From JAFLCL01 sp964502175 (GTDB taxonomy: Bacteria; Myxococcota_A; Polyangia; Polyangiales; Sandaracinaceae), in the NCBI GenBank assembly GCA_964502175.1, contig CAZCVE010000002.1:222140-286139 (forward strand): DNA of 64,000 nucleotides, given 5' to 3'. Of this stretch, positions 1 through 8,998 are shown in pieces (within the stretch, counting starts at the first letter, position 1; each line of letters begins with the position of its first letter). The notes below the pieces were generated by a model, which was not told the DNA's origin, searched no databases, and saw only the letters and a program-made list of their open reading frames with translations. A program made the position numbers and the translations under genes.

Positions 1-560
1 TCAAACCACTCCTTCAACGTCTGGTACACGTTGACTCGCCCACGCATGAGCCGGTGGGCGGAGAGGTTCAGAGTCTCGATGTCGTCGCTGACGCGCTTGG
101 CCACGCTCGACCCAACCGCCACCGTCTCGCCCTCAGTCGTGTAGGCAAGGTGGTCGATCGGCGATGGACCACGTCCCTCGACGGGATGAAGGAACAGGGG
201 CGTCTGGCCCCTCGATGTGTCGCAGTGGCGCTCGCCCCCTCTCACACCGCTCTCGGCAGCCTCGTCGCCTGGGCAGACGCCGAGCAGGTTGCCCCAGTCG
301 AGCGACTGTGCGCCCGTTGCCTGCGGTGCCCAGTGCTCCACGTGCATTCCCTTGCCGGTCGCCACCCTCATCGGGATCACACGCTCCCCAGCGCCCCCGC
401 GTCGCGCGATCACGCGCTGGCAGTAAGCGCAGAGGAAGCTCTGGTCGTCGAGGATGGGCTCCCACAAGTCCTCGCTCGTCACGCTGGACCAGTCGGCGTT
501 CGGGGTCGCCTGCCACTCCGTGAGCGCGTCCGGCTGCGGACCTTTCACGAACCGAAGCAT
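1..560 (-). CDS. HNH endonuclease, PtuB/TIGR02646-like, 3' end beyond the window
   Basis: Read by direct translation of the reverse complement; the gene is open at the left edge, so about 186 residues are visible. It shows a zinc-finger-like HNH pattern: Cys44-x2-Cys47, then H73-x2-H76 in MHVEHWAPQ, Asn91 in WGNLLGVC, Cys96, and an H112-C113-D114 cluster followed by PLFLHP. This is the arrangement of the HNH nucleases (TIGR02646) that partner AAA ATPases in Septu (PtuB) and in some retron systems. The ATG at 560-558 overlaps the TGA of the upstream ATPase gene by one base (TGATG), so the two are translationally coupled. Inferred role: the nuclease effector of an ATPase-nuclease defence pair, here inside a type I restriction operon. 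No reverse transcriptase is visible in the window, so a retron assignment is unsupported. The family call is fairly sure; the exact system is not. Confidence 0.85.
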   Translation of the reverse strand, partial: MLRFVKGPQPDALTEWQATPNADWSSVTSEDLWEPILDDQSFLCAYCQRVIARRGGAGERVIPMRVATGKGMHVEHWAPQATGAQSLDWGNLLGVCPGDEAAESGVRGGERHCDTSRGQTPLFLHPVEGRGPSPIDHLAYTTEGETVAVGSSVAKRVSDDIETLNLSAHRLMRGRVNVYQTLKEWF

Positions 561-1825
561 CAGCTCTCGCTGTCCGCGCTGTCAGTCTCGAGATCGAGCT
601 CGAAGCGGGCGCGCGCGAGCCCAGGATCGTCGGGGCCGAGCCGCTGCTCGAGCTCGTTCACCATCGCACGGGCCTCCTCGTACTTCTCCTCGTGGATGAG
701 CCGAGCGAGGAGCTTGAGGTCCTCCTTCGTCGGGGCCGGCCGGTAGGGCTCACCGAACACGTCTTCGAGCAAGCTGTTGGTGTCGCGACCTTCGACGAAG
801 GGCGCGGCAACGGCGCCGCCCTCGCGCAGGATCATCACCTGCCCGCGCTTCGCGCTCGCGACCACCTGCGGCGAGTGCGTCGTCACGACGAACTGAATCT
901 TGGGAAAGACCGCCCTGAGATCCGGGAGTACGCGCCGTTGCCATCGGGGATGGAGGTGGAGTTCGACCTCGTCGATGAGCACCAACCCAGGACTCAGCTT
1001 CGGCGCCAGCGCTCCGTGGTGCGCGTTGAGCACGGCGGCCCGCCACGCGATGTCAGCCGTGAGCGCCACCATGTTGCGATAGCCGTCGCTCAGATAGTGG
1101 AACGGGACGACTCGAGTGCCGCCGAAGTGGACCTGGAGTTCATGCCTGAGGATGTCGAACCTCAGCGCGGTGGCGCCCTCGATCACGCCGAGCACGGCAG
1201 TCCTCACGGCGTCCACGTGGGGAAGTGGCGTGCTCGCTTGTATCTCAGCGAGTGTCTGCTGGTACATCCATTCGGAAAGTAGTTTGTGGTTGGATGCGGG
1301 CTCCAGTGCGTCGGTGTAACCGTCGAAGCGTCGCCCTACGCCGCGTTTCGCTTCGCTCTTCTTTTTCAGCAGCCAGACGCGCTGCGTTCCGTAGTACGCG
1401 AGCACCGGCAGGTCGACTGGCTCCCCCAAGTGAACCCGGCTGCTCAGCGCGGACGCGACCTTGGCGAGTTGGCGCGCAGTCCGCTGACTGGTCCGCCCGC
1501 CGGACGGGTCGCGCTTGCGTTGCCACACGACCCGGGTCTCGTTGATCACGCCCTCGACACCGACCAACGCGGTGCCTGGGAACGCACGCTGAACGAGAGC
1601 GTTCACATCGAGCGTCTCGTACCGAACGTCCTCGTCGCGGATGTGACGCACACCCGGTGCGTGCATCGCATTGAGCACGCCACCCACCGCGACCGCCAGC
1701 CCCTCGAGGACCGACGTCTTCCCGGAGGCGTTCTCGCCGACGAGGACCGTGAGAGCGGGGTCGAGCTCCAGGTCGAACGCCTCGAAACCGCGAAAGTTCT
1801 CGAGCTTGAGCTTGGCGAGCCTCAT
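560..1825 (-). CDS. AAA/RecF-like ATPase, PtuA-like, partner of the HNH nuclease
   Basis: A protein of 421 residues. It has an N-terminal RecF/SMC-like strand (LKLENFRGFE), a Walker A GENASGKTS at about residues 30-38, an ABC-like signature region HYLSDGYRN near 245, a Walker B LVLIDEVELHLHP near 282, and a switch histidine in VTTHSPQV. A DTNSLLEDVFG motif and a charged helical tail follow; these are typical of ATPases paired with TIGR02646 HNH proteins. It probably senses a phage or DNA signal and controls the nuclease, as PtuA does in Septu (family knowledge). The ATG at 1825 lies 43 bases after hsdS, with a GAGAAG ribosome site close upstream. The stop overlaps the HNH start. A generic OLD-like ATPase is the alternative reading, but the neighbour makes PtuA more likely. 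Confidence 0.88.
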   Translation of the reverse strand: MRLAKLKLENFRGFEAFDLELDPALTVLVGENASGKTSVLEGLAVAVGGVLNAMHAPGVRHIRDEDVRYETLDVNALVQRAFPGTALVGVEGVINETRVVWQRKRDPSGGRTSQRTARQLAKVASALSSRVHLGEPVDLPVLAYYGTQRVWLLKKKSEAKRGVGRRFDGYTDALEPASNHKLLSEWMYQQTLAEIQASTPLPHVDAVRTAVLGVIEGATALRFDILRHELQVHFGGTRVVPFHYLSDGYRNMVALTADIAWRAAVLNAHHGALAPKLSPGLVLIDEVELHLHPRWQRRVLPDLRAVFPKIQFVVTTHSPQVVASAKRGQVMILREGGAVAAPFVEGRDTNSLLEDVFGEPYRPAPTKEDLKLLARLIHEEKYEEARAMVNELEQRLGPDDPGLARARFELDLETDSADSES

Positions 1826-1868
1826 CGACTTCTCGTGACCCTACCAGGGCTCGCAGAGAGATTCCCGT

Positions 1869-3221
1869 TCACGACACACCAGCTTGCTCTGCGCGCTCGT
1901 CGTGCCCAGCGACCGCGCGCTCGTTCGTCACGTCGAGGTGCCCGGTGACCGCCGCGGTGATGAGCGCCTGCCGATACTCCCGCAGCCGGTCCGTGCTCAA
2001 CGCGATGGCGGACTCCGCCACATCCAGCTGCCCCCCAAGCCGGGTGATTTCTTCGCCAACGCGCTCCTGCTTCTCGCGGCCAGGCGGGCATGCGAGCCAT
2101 GCATCCTTGATCGTCGGGATGTTGATGCGTGGCGCGGTGGCGCCCACCGTGTCTTGACGGACCTGTTGGAAGACGGCGTCGGAGTTGAGGGCCCACATCG
2201 CGAAGGTTGGCGACACGTCGTGCTTCGCGCGGAACATCATGATTCGCTGCGCAAGGCAGAGTTGAACGTTTGGGGGGACGAGGGCGGCGAGGCCAAAGCG
2301 CTCACCTTCGCGGCTGTAGAGGATGTCGCCCTCTCTCGGCACGGCGCGCTCGACGCGTTCCCGATACGTGGCCTCAGAAACTCGGCGTGCAGTAGCGAGG
2401 AAAAGACGACCTCGATCGATGTCTGCCGTTCGGATGGCAGGGAACGGTCCGTCGTCGTCGTACGCGGGGGTCGAGTGCGGGCAGTCGACTACGTCAGCCA
2501 TCAGGTGTCTCACACGCATGACGCTCCACGTGCTCGGCACCTCGCCGATCCACTCGATCCCCGAGTCCTTCATCGGCACGCTTGGGTCGAGCCCCTTCGT
2601 CACCAGCTGCGTGATGAGCGCCTGCCGCTTCTCCGCAAGGAGCGCGACGAGGCGCTCCTTCTTCGCAATCAGCTCATCGATGACCGCGGTCTTGCGGTCG
2701 AGAAATGCGGCGATGCACGCCTGCTCGCGCTCCTCAGGCAAAGCGATGGGAAGTTTCGTCCACTGCTCCGTGCGCAGCGCCTTCGCCCCGTGGGCGGCCT
2801 CCTCGACTCGCGCGAGAAGAGCGGCGTTGAGCCCGACGAGAAGCCACGCCAGAAAGTGAGGGTTCACTCCGCGTCGCGGCAGAAGCGCCTTCATGTCTTG
2901 GTTGATGGTGAGGGGCGCGGTTGCGAGCGCGATGGGAACCGTGTGATCGAGGATCATTCCGCGCGTGACCATGAGCACGCACCCCGGGGGAAGGACGCGC
3001 AGCGCCGTGGCGCGGACCGCGCGTTCGGAGACATGGTCCTCAGCATCGGCGATGCGGAAGACCTTCATGTCCTTGGGCGACACCCAAGGAATGCTGCCAT
3101 CCCAGAACGACACGTCGTCCTTGCTCGGCGTGGCCCCGCTCCGATAGCCGACTGCGTGCCCCAGGACGGTGCGGGACCAGTTGTCGGGCACCGCGGCGAG
3201 CCAGCTCGCTTGAGGCGTCAC
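1869..3221 (-). CDS. hsdS: Type I restriction-modification specificity subunit
   Basis: A protein of 450 residues with the usual two-fold HsdS layout. Target-recognition domain 1 begins near WLAAVPDNW and includes GATPSKDD and IPWVSPKDM. A conserved helical spacer follows, ending RQALITQLVTKGLDP. Domain 2 starts at GIEWIGEVPSTW, and a second spacer helix ends YRQALITAAVTG. It would recognise a bipartite DNA sequence and dock HsdM (and HsdR). The start is GTG at 3221-3219, overlapping the hsdM stop (GTGA), so the two are translationally coupled. A longer frame extends far upstream but is only a shadow of hsdM. The target sequence cannot be read from the protein. Confidence 0.93.
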   Translation of the reverse strand: MTPQASWLAAVPDNWSRTVLGHAVGYRSGATPSKDDVSFWDGSIPWVSPKDMKVFRIADAEDHVSERAVRATALRVLPPGCVLMVTRGMILDHTVPIALATAPLTINQDMKALLPRRGVNPHFLAWLLVGLNAALLARVEEAAHGAKALRTEQWTKLPIALPEEREQACIAAFLDRKTAVIDELIAKKERLVALLAEKRQALITQLVTKGLDPSVPMKDSGIEWIGEVPSTWSVMRVRHLMADVVDCPHSTPAYDDDGPFPAIRTADIDRGRLFLATARRVSEATYRERVERAVPREGDILYSREGERFGLAALVPPNVQLCLAQRIMMFRAKHDVSPTFAMWALNSDAVFQQVRQDTVGATAPRINIPTIKDAWLACPPGREKQERVGEEITRLGGQLDVAESAIALSTDRLREYRQALITAAVTGHLDVTNERAVAGHDERAEQAGVS

Positions 3222-5269
3222 GCTACGGCCTCGGCCAGGAGCGACTGGATCTCCGTCTCCAGCGTCCTGATCTCCCCCTCGATCTCGCCGAGCGGACGCA
3301 GGGGCTTGTACTCGTAGAAGTGACGCGTGATCGGGATCTCGTAGCCGACCTTCACCTTCGTCTCGTCCTTCACCGTGGCCTTGCCGTTCTTGATCTCGAC
3401 GCCCGCGATCCACGCGTCGGGCACGTGCGGTCTCACCTCGCGCTCGAAGTACGCGGCGATGTCCCCCGTGAGCGGGACGTTCTCGTAGTCGCGCAGCTCG
3501 CTGTCGGCCTCCACGTTGCCCTTCGCGTCGAGGCACACGTCGGCGCTCTCGTCGCGCTCGCCGAACGCGGTGTGCACGGCCTTGCGTAGCGGCGCGCTCA
3601 GATCCGCGCCGGTGCGATCGAGCGCGTCGTCGAACGCCACCCGGCTCGTGAACCGACCGGAGGACTTCTTCGTCGACAACTTCGCGAGCGACGCCAGAAG
3701 CGCCTCCTGCTCCGGCTTCTTCGCACGCTGGAACGCCTTCTCCTCCTTCAGCGAGGAGAGACGCTCGGGGGTCACCTCGAACGCGAGGCGCAGGGGGCGC
3801 TCGATCGTGATGCGTCGGTAGCCGAAGTCGGCGTTGTCGAAGATCTTGCTGATCTTGCTCGCGCGGAAGTCGCCGAACGTCTTCGCGATCGTGTCGATGT
3901 GCTCCTTGCCCAGCTCGTTGCGCTTGTTGCCGAGCGACTTGCGCATCTTCTGGAAGAGGTCGACGGCGTTGATCAGCTGCACCTTGCCGCGACGCTTCTT
4001 CGGCTTGCGGTTCGTCAGGATCCACACGTACGTCGAGATGCCCGTGTTGTAGAAGAGCTGGTCCGGCAGCGCGACGATCGCCTCGAGGTAGTCCTGCTCG
4101 AGCACCCAGCGGCGGATCTCGCTCTCGCCCGATCCCGCGTCGCCCGTGAAGAGCGGCGAGCCGTTGAGGACGATGCCGATGCGGCTGCCGCCCTCGCCCG
4201 TCTTCGGGTCGTACGGCTTCATCTTCGCGAGCATGTGCAGGAGGAAGAGGAGCGCGCCGTCGTTGATGCGCGGGAGGCCCGGCCCGAAGCGCCCGCCGAA
4301 GCGGAGGTTCTCGTGCTCGTCCTCCACCTTCTTCTGGACGTTCTTCCAGTCCACGCCGAACGGCGGGTTCGACAGCATGTAGTCGAACGTCGCGCCCTTG
4401 TGCCCGTCGTCGGAGAACGAGTTGCCGAGCACGATGTGATCCGGGTCGTGGCCCGTGATCAGCAGGTCGCTGTTGCAGATGGCCCACGACTCCGCGTTGA
4501 TCTCCTGGCCGAAGGCCTCGATCGACGCGTTCGTGTTCAGCTCCCGCAGGTACTCCTCGGCGACGGTGAGCATGCCGCCCGTTCCGCACGCGGGATCGAA
4601 GACGGTGCGGACGATGCCCGGCTTGCGGAGCGCGTCGTCGTCCTCGATGAAGAGGAGGTCGACCATGAGGCGGATCACCTCGCGCGGCGTGTAGTGATCA
4701 CCGGCCTCCTCGTTCTTCTTCTCGTTGAAGCGCCGGATCAGCTCCTCGAAGACGCTGCCCATCACGTGGTTGGGCACCGCATCCGGGTGAAGGTTCACGT
4801 CGGCGAAGAGCTGCACGATCTGGAAGAGCAGGTTCGCTTCATCGAGACGTGCGATCTGCTCGTCGAGCTTGAAGCGCTCGATGACGTCGCGCGCGTTCTG
4901 AGAGAAGCCCTTGATGTACGCGCGCAGGTCCTGCGCGATCTGGTTCGGCGCGCCGACCATGCGGGCGAAGTCGAGCTTGCTCGTGTTGAAGAACGCCTCG
5001 CCGCTCGCGCGACGCAGCGGAGCGCTCGCCGCCGCGTCCGTGTGCTTGATGCCCTTGGCCTTCAGCTTCTCGACCTGGTCGAGCACCTTGTGTCGCGTCG
5101 GCGCGAGCACGCACTCGAGGCGACGAAGGACCAGGAACGGGAGGATGACCTTGTCGTACTCGTTCGGCTTGTACGTACCGCGCATCCGCTCGGCGTTCTG
5201 CCAGAGGAAGTCGGCGATCTCGCGGAAGCTGCCGAACGTTCGGCCTGTCGTCGTCGCGGTCGGTGCCAT
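3218..5269 (-). CDS. hsdM: Type I restriction-modification DNA adenine methylase subunit
   Basis: About 683 residues from the ATG at 5269; a GTG eight codons upstream (5293) is possible. An N-terminal helical HsdM_N region (FGSFREIADFLWQNAERMRG) is followed by the N6-adenine methylase core. SAM-binding motif I FDPACGTGGM lies near residue 223 and the catalytic NPPF (NPPFGVDW) near 299. The C-terminal portion is helical and longer than in the shortest HsdM proteins. It methylates adenine in the sequence chosen by HsdS and protects self DNA. It lies 36 bases downstream of the 728-aa gene and overlaps hsdS by four bases. No HsdR appears in the window; it may lie beyond the left edge after the HNH gene, as in other operons where an ATPase/HNH pair sits between hsdS and hsdR. 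Confidence 0.95.
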   Translation of the reverse strand: MAPTATTTGRTFGSFREIADFLWQNAERMRGTYKPNEYDKVILPFLVLRRLECVLAPTRHKVLDQVEKLKAKGIKHTDAAASAPLRRASGEAFFNTSKLDFARMVGAPNQIAQDLRAYIKGFSQNARDVIERFKLDEQIARLDEANLLFQIVQLFADVNLHPDAVPNHVMGSVFEELIRRFNEKKNEEAGDHYTPREVIRLMVDLLFIEDDDALRKPGIVRTVFDPACGTGGMLTVAEEYLRELNTNASIEAFGQEINAESWAICNSDLLITGHDPDHIVLGNSFSDDGHKGATFDYMLSNPPFGVDWKNVQKKVEDEHENLRFGGRFGPGLPRINDGALLFLLHMLAKMKPYDPKTGEGGSRIGIVLNGSPLFTGDAGSGESEIRRWVLEQDYLEAIVALPDQLFYNTGISTYVWILTNRKPKKRRGKVQLINAVDLFQKMRKSLGNKRNELGKEHIDTIAKTFGDFRASKISKIFDNADFGYRRITIERPLRLAFEVTPERLSSLKEEKAFQRAKKPEQEALLASLAKLSTKKSSGRFTSRVAFDDALDRTGADLSAPLRKAVHTAFGERDESADVCLDAKGNVEADSELRDYENVPLTGDIAAYFEREVRPHVPDAWIAGVEIKNGKATVKDETKVKVGYEIPITRHFYEYKPLRPLGEIEGEIRTLETEIQSLLAEAVA

Positions 5270-5305
5270 GGGGCCGGCGACTCTACATGGCACCGCCGCG
5301 CTCGG

Positions 5306-7492
5306 TCAGTCGTCGTCGTCGTAGGCGTCTTGCTGCCGCTGCGCCTCCTCAGCCGCCGCGGCATCGTCATCCATGCGCCGGCGGATCGGCGCCGTCAGTG
5401 TCCATGCATCGTCCGACCGACCCAACCACGGCGCGAACGCGAATCCGATGTCCATCGCGTAGCCCATGCCCGTGATGTAGACGCCTCGCGGCGTGGTCCA
5501 ACCGGGTTCGTACGCAGAACCAGTGCCGCTGACGGTGGCCGCCTGGGTGATGCCCGTGAGGACGATCTGGTCGTGGTACTTGCTCGGAGCGCGAGCCGTG
5601 CACTTCAAGGCCACGCGAAGCTGGCTGGTCCCGTCACGTCGGGCATGTGCACGAGCATCGATGACCAGGCAGATCCCGTTGCCGACGTGCACCTGAACCT
5701 TGTGGTCCGCACGAGCGACGGCTTCGGTCGCACGGGTTGCTCGTCGGAGCGCAAACCAGACCGACGCGATCATGCCGTCGAGCAGATCGGCGTCCCACGT
5801 CGACGTGAGCTCGTGAGCCTTGGGCGCCTTCCAATCCCTCGGCCATCGGTGCGCGAGCCAACTCTCGAATGCGTCCTGCCATCGTTCATCCGCACCTCGA
5901 GCGGCTGGCCGAGGGGTGTCCCATTCGTCACGCCCCGCGCCATCGTCTTTCTCAGCGGTCTCGCTCTCGGGGGCGTACCCCCACTCCTCGGGGCGGCTCG
6001 TCGCCAGTAACGTCGCGTCGCGTGCGATGAGGACGGGCCCAGCCGAGGGGAAGAACGGGAGATCGCGCAGTTCCTGGACCGTGGCGCGGAACCGCCGTCC
6101 ATCGGGGACGATCGCGCACTCGTCTCCCTGCGCGTGAAGCGCGATTTCGGGCGGGTCGTGCTGCACGATGCCAGCGAGAATCTCCCGCCAGTTCGAGACG
6201 TGCGGGGCACGCTTCACGACGATGGAGTTGGTCCGGAAGAGCGTCGCGCGTGCGTGGGCAAAGGCGTTCACCTCGCGCCCCTCCGGATCGAGTCCTCGGA
6301 TGACCGCCTCGAGCAACGGGTCTTCGACGAGGTCGTCATTCGTCAGCTCGCTCACCGCCGCCCGCAACCGCGCCACGGCCGGATTGCGTTCCTCGATCAA
6401 GTGAAGCCGAGCGCGGGCGTGCTCGCGAACCGAAGCCGCGATCGAGGCTGCGGTCGCGACCACATGGATCTCATCGCCGATGCGAAACGCACGCGGCTCA
6501 ACCGCGCGTCGGAGGGCACGCTCGATGAGCTCATCCCGCCCGCGTTCGCCCGCCCGCTCATCGAGCGGCATCGAGAGCAGCTTCGTGAGGGTCGCGATCT
6601 CGTGGTCGATGACCTCGCGCTCCGTCGCGGCAGCGTCGATGCCGAGCGCGCGCGCGACGGCGAGACGCTGCGCGGCGGGCTTCTTGATGCGGAGCGCACC
6701 CGTCGGGGAGGTGAGCGCCAGCATGTACTCGCGGAGCTCGACGCCATCGATCGGAAGCACGGGCTTCTCGGTCGTCGCCGGCTCCACGCCGATCGCGGCC
6801 ACGCTGACATCGGGAGGCGTGAGGGCGGCCAGGCGCCCATCGCGAGCAAAGGTGACGATGGCGTCCGCCGGGGAGAACGTCGCGCTCCCCTGCGACCAGG
6901 AGAACGCCGCCCAGAGGTGGAACGGCTCGTGACGCCAGGGTGCGACGACGAGCGCGTTCGCCGTCGCGAGTGAGCGGGCGCGCGCCTCGCATGCCGCCGC
7001 ATCGGGCTCCTTCTCGATCCGAACGCGATCGTTCGTCTCCTCGATGGTTCGGGGGAGCCAGCGGAACTGCGCCGTGGTCATCACGAGGACGACGGGCCAG
7101 AGCTCGGCGACGCGGAGGATCTGATCTTCGATCGCGACCGCGATGGCCTCGACCGCGTCGCGTTGCGCATCCCAGCGTCCGAGATCGATCACGACACGCG
7201 GTGGCCGAGGACCGCTCGCGGCGAGAATCTCGTCCGCCGCTCGAAAGACCGCCTCGCGCTGAGGCTCGGTCGCATGTAGGACGTCGAGCAGCAGCGCCCC
7301 ACGAGCGCGGGCGTCGAAGAAGAACCGGACGCCATCGATCTTGTCGTTCACGCAGCCGCTCAACCGCGTCTCGGCCGTGTCGGCCTTCACATCCTCTTTC
7401 GACTGGGCGTTCCACCTCTCGCGCCACTCCTCAGCGATCGCGCCCTGCTTCTGCTTGCCGATAAGCTCCTTCAACAGCTTGCCTAGCGTCAT
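5306..7492 (-). CDS. Unrecognised 728-aa protein heading the restriction/ATPase/HNH operon
   Basis: The start at ATG 7492 is strongly supported by GGAGG seven bases upstream; the frame is open further but lacks such a site. I do not recognise the family. The N-terminus (MTLGKLLKELIGKQKQ) is followed by a Rossmann-like stretch with hydrophobic strands (RVVIDLGRWD, WPVVLVMTTAQF) but no clear Walker A. A helical middle contains KKPAAQRLAVARALG. Strands resume toward the C-terminus (VQVHVGNGICLVIDARAHA), which ends in an acidic tail with YDDDD. No membrane segment or signal peptide is seen. The last base lies 36 bases before hsdM, in the same orientation, so it is very likely cotranscribed as the first gene. 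Position suggests a defence component (sensor, regulator or accessory to the restriction complex), but that is inference only. Confidence 0.8.
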   Translation of the reverse strand: MTLGKLLKELIGKQKQGAIAEEWRERWNAQSKEDVKADTAETRLSGCVNDKIDGVRFFFDARARGALLLDVLHATEPQREAVFRAADEILAASGPRPPRVVIDLGRWDAQRDAVEAIAVAIEDQILRVAELWPVVLVMTTAQFRWLPRTIEETNDRVRIEKEPDAAACEARARSLATANALVVAPWRHEPFHLWAAFSWSQGSATFSPADAIVTFARDGRLAALTPPDVSVAAIGVEPATTEKPVLPIDGVELREYMLALTSPTGALRIKKPAAQRLAVARALGIDAAATEREVIDHEIATLTKLLSMPLDERAGERGRDELIERALRRAVEPRAFRIGDEIHVVATAASIAASVREHARARLHLIEERNPAVARLRAAVSELTNDDLVEDPLLEAVIRGLDPEGREVNAFAHARATLFRTNSIVVKRAPHVSNWREILAGIVQHDPPEIALHAQGDECAIVPDGRRFRATVQELRDLPFFPSAGPVLIARDATLLATSRPEEWGYAPESETAEKDDGAGRDEWDTPRPAARGADERWQDAFESWLAHRWPRDWKAPKAHELTSTWDADLLDGMIASVWFALRRATRATEAVARADHKVQVHVGNGICLVIDARAHARRDGTSQLRVALKCTARAPSKYHDQIVLTGITQAATVSGTGSAYEPGWTTPRGVYITGMGYAMDIGFAFAPWLGRSDDAWTLTAPIRRRMDDDAAAAEEAQRQQDAYDDDD

Positions 7493-7800
7493 GTGCTGAC
7501 CTCCACCCCGTTGGTAGCTGCGCGCGGTTCGATGCGTGGCGTGGAGACCTTGCGGCGCAACGAGTCGTTGCAAGGTCGCCGGCGCCCGGGGTGGGTTGCG
7601 TGCGCGCCCGCAACCGGCGCAACCGACCGAAATCACTCGCGGGCCTCCAACGGCGCGTTCTCCGAACCGTATTCCGGTTGCAGCGGGAGCCGCCGCCCGC
7701 CGGGGGCCGCCAGACGGCAGCTGCGAACTGCAGCTGGCGTCTTTCCTCGGCGAAACCACGGTTGGACCTTGCCGGTCGTCGCCGGGTGCCGCTGGACGTC

Positions 7801-8000
7801 ACGGTCAGCGGCCCGTCACGTCCGGCCCAGCCCGGACGAGGAATTCCGCCGCCCGTGACGTCCGGCCCAGTCCAGACGACGAATTCCGCAGCCCGTGTCC
7901 GCTGGCCGGGCCCAGACGACGAATTCCGCCGCCCGTCTCCGCCGGCCGAGCCCAGTCGCCGAGTTCGGCCGTCCGCGCCGTCCGGGCGAGCCGGACGGCC
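7801..8000. repeat. 40-bp tandem repeat upstream of the defence operon
   Basis: The sequence GAATTCCGC recurs at 7841, 7881 and 7921, exactly 40 bases apart. Each copy is followed by GCCCGT and a variable GC-rich half containing CCGGCC and CAGACGACG-like parts. Degenerate copies flank these at 7801 and 7961, and a weaker one at 8001. The repeat occupies the middle of the 670-base gene-free interval between the operon start (7492) and the next gene (8163). The rest of that interval holds no gene I can support. There are no unique spacers, so it is not a CRISPR array. Confidence 0.85.
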
Positions 8001-8162
8001 AGGTTCCTGGGGTCCGTCTCGTCCCGTCGCGACGGACAGCGACGTGCGCCAGCTCGTGACCGGCCAGCGTCGCGCTAGGTCAGATCGCCACGCTTGACGA
8101 CGTCCGGGCCCCCTCGTACGCCACCGAGCGCCGCGGGTTGTGCGGCACAGCCGGAGGGACCC

Positions 8163-8987
8163 ATGGGATCCAAGCAAGCGGTTCGGCGTGAGCGTTCATC
8201 GTTGGTCGTCACGAAGTCGCTCGACCAGTTCGGCCAACCGATCGCCGATGCGCTCACGGGCCTCTTGCGCCCCGCTCTCGGGGCGGGCGAGACGATGCCC
8301 GACGTGGGACTGGTCATCAGGCTCGCGAACCGCACCCTCGAAACTCGCCTCCAAGCGTTCCTCGCCGCCAACAGCGCGAGCGAGCTGGAGGCGGCCGACG
8401 ACGCCGAGCCGCGCGAGCGACGCGACCGGCTCGAGGCTGAGCTTCGCTCGCTCTGTCAGGCGGCGCGCACCGCCATCGACAACCTCTACGGCGCCGCGGG
8501 TCTCGCGATCTACCAGCTCACGCTGCCCGCCGAGAGCGGACCGGCGCCGCTCGCTCGGTACGCACGCAGCGCCGTGGGCGCGATGCGCATTCCGCGGCCC
8601 GAGCTGAAGACCAAGCTCGCGACGCGCGGCCTCTCGTTCGACGCGAGCGTGTTCGCGGGTGAGATGGCGCCGCTCGTCGATCAGCTCGACACCGCGCTCG
8701 CCGACGTTGCGCGCGAGCGAGCCGAAGCGGCGCAAGCGACGATCGCGCGAACCGCTGCGCTCACGGCGTACGACACCGCATTCGTCGCACTCGCAGGTCT
8801 CGTCGAGGCGATGGCGCGGGCGGCCGGCCAGCTCGAGGTCGCCGACAAGATCCGTCCGTCGCGCAACGAGCCGGGCATCTTGAACGACGAACCAGAGGCT
8901 CCCGTCGACGACGCGGCGGATCCGGTGGTCACGCCGAACCCGGTGACGGATCCGGGCTCGCCGGGCGCCGATCCGTTCGGCGCATGA
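8163..8987 (+). CDS. Hypothetical alpha-helical protein
   Basis: A protein of 274 residues from the ATG at 8163, chosen because GGAGG lies seven bases upstream. It is mostly alanine- and arginine-rich helix (for example ELEAADDAEPRERRDRLEAE), with predicted coiled-coil segments around residues 60-90 and 170-210. There is no signal peptide or membrane segment. A proline/aspartate-rich, probably disordered tail ends DPGSPGADPFGA. I do not recognise the family. The next gene on the right is on the opposite strand and converges on it, so it is likely a single-gene unit. Confidence 0.7.
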   Translation: MGSKQAVRRERSSLVVTKSLDQFGQPIADALTGLLRPALGAGETMPDVGLVIRLANRTLETRLQAFLAANSASELEAADDAEPRERRDRLEAELRSLCQAARTAIDNLYGAAGLAIYQLTLPAESGPAPLARYARSAVGAMRIPRPELKTKLATRGLSFDASVFAGEMAPLVDQLDTALADVARERAEAAQATIARTAALTAYDTAFVALAGLVEAMARAAGQLEVADKIRPSRNEPGILNDEPEAPVDDAADPVVTPNPVTDPGSPGADPFGA

Positions 8988-8998
8988 GCCGTCGCACG

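Noticed and set aside
1..1825. Retron with ATPase/HNH effectors
   Set aside because: The ATPase/HNH pair is shared by some retrons, but no reverse transcriptase or msr/msd-like RNA is visible in the window; the neighbours are hsdM/hsdS.
1869..4589. A 906-codon reading of the hsdS frame
   Set aside because: The upstream 450 codons are a shadow of hsdM; the GTG at 3221 overlapping the hsdM stop is the supported start.
7801..8000. CRISPR array
   Set aside because: Period is a strict 40 bases with no unique spacers and gradual decay; it is a simple tandem repeat.
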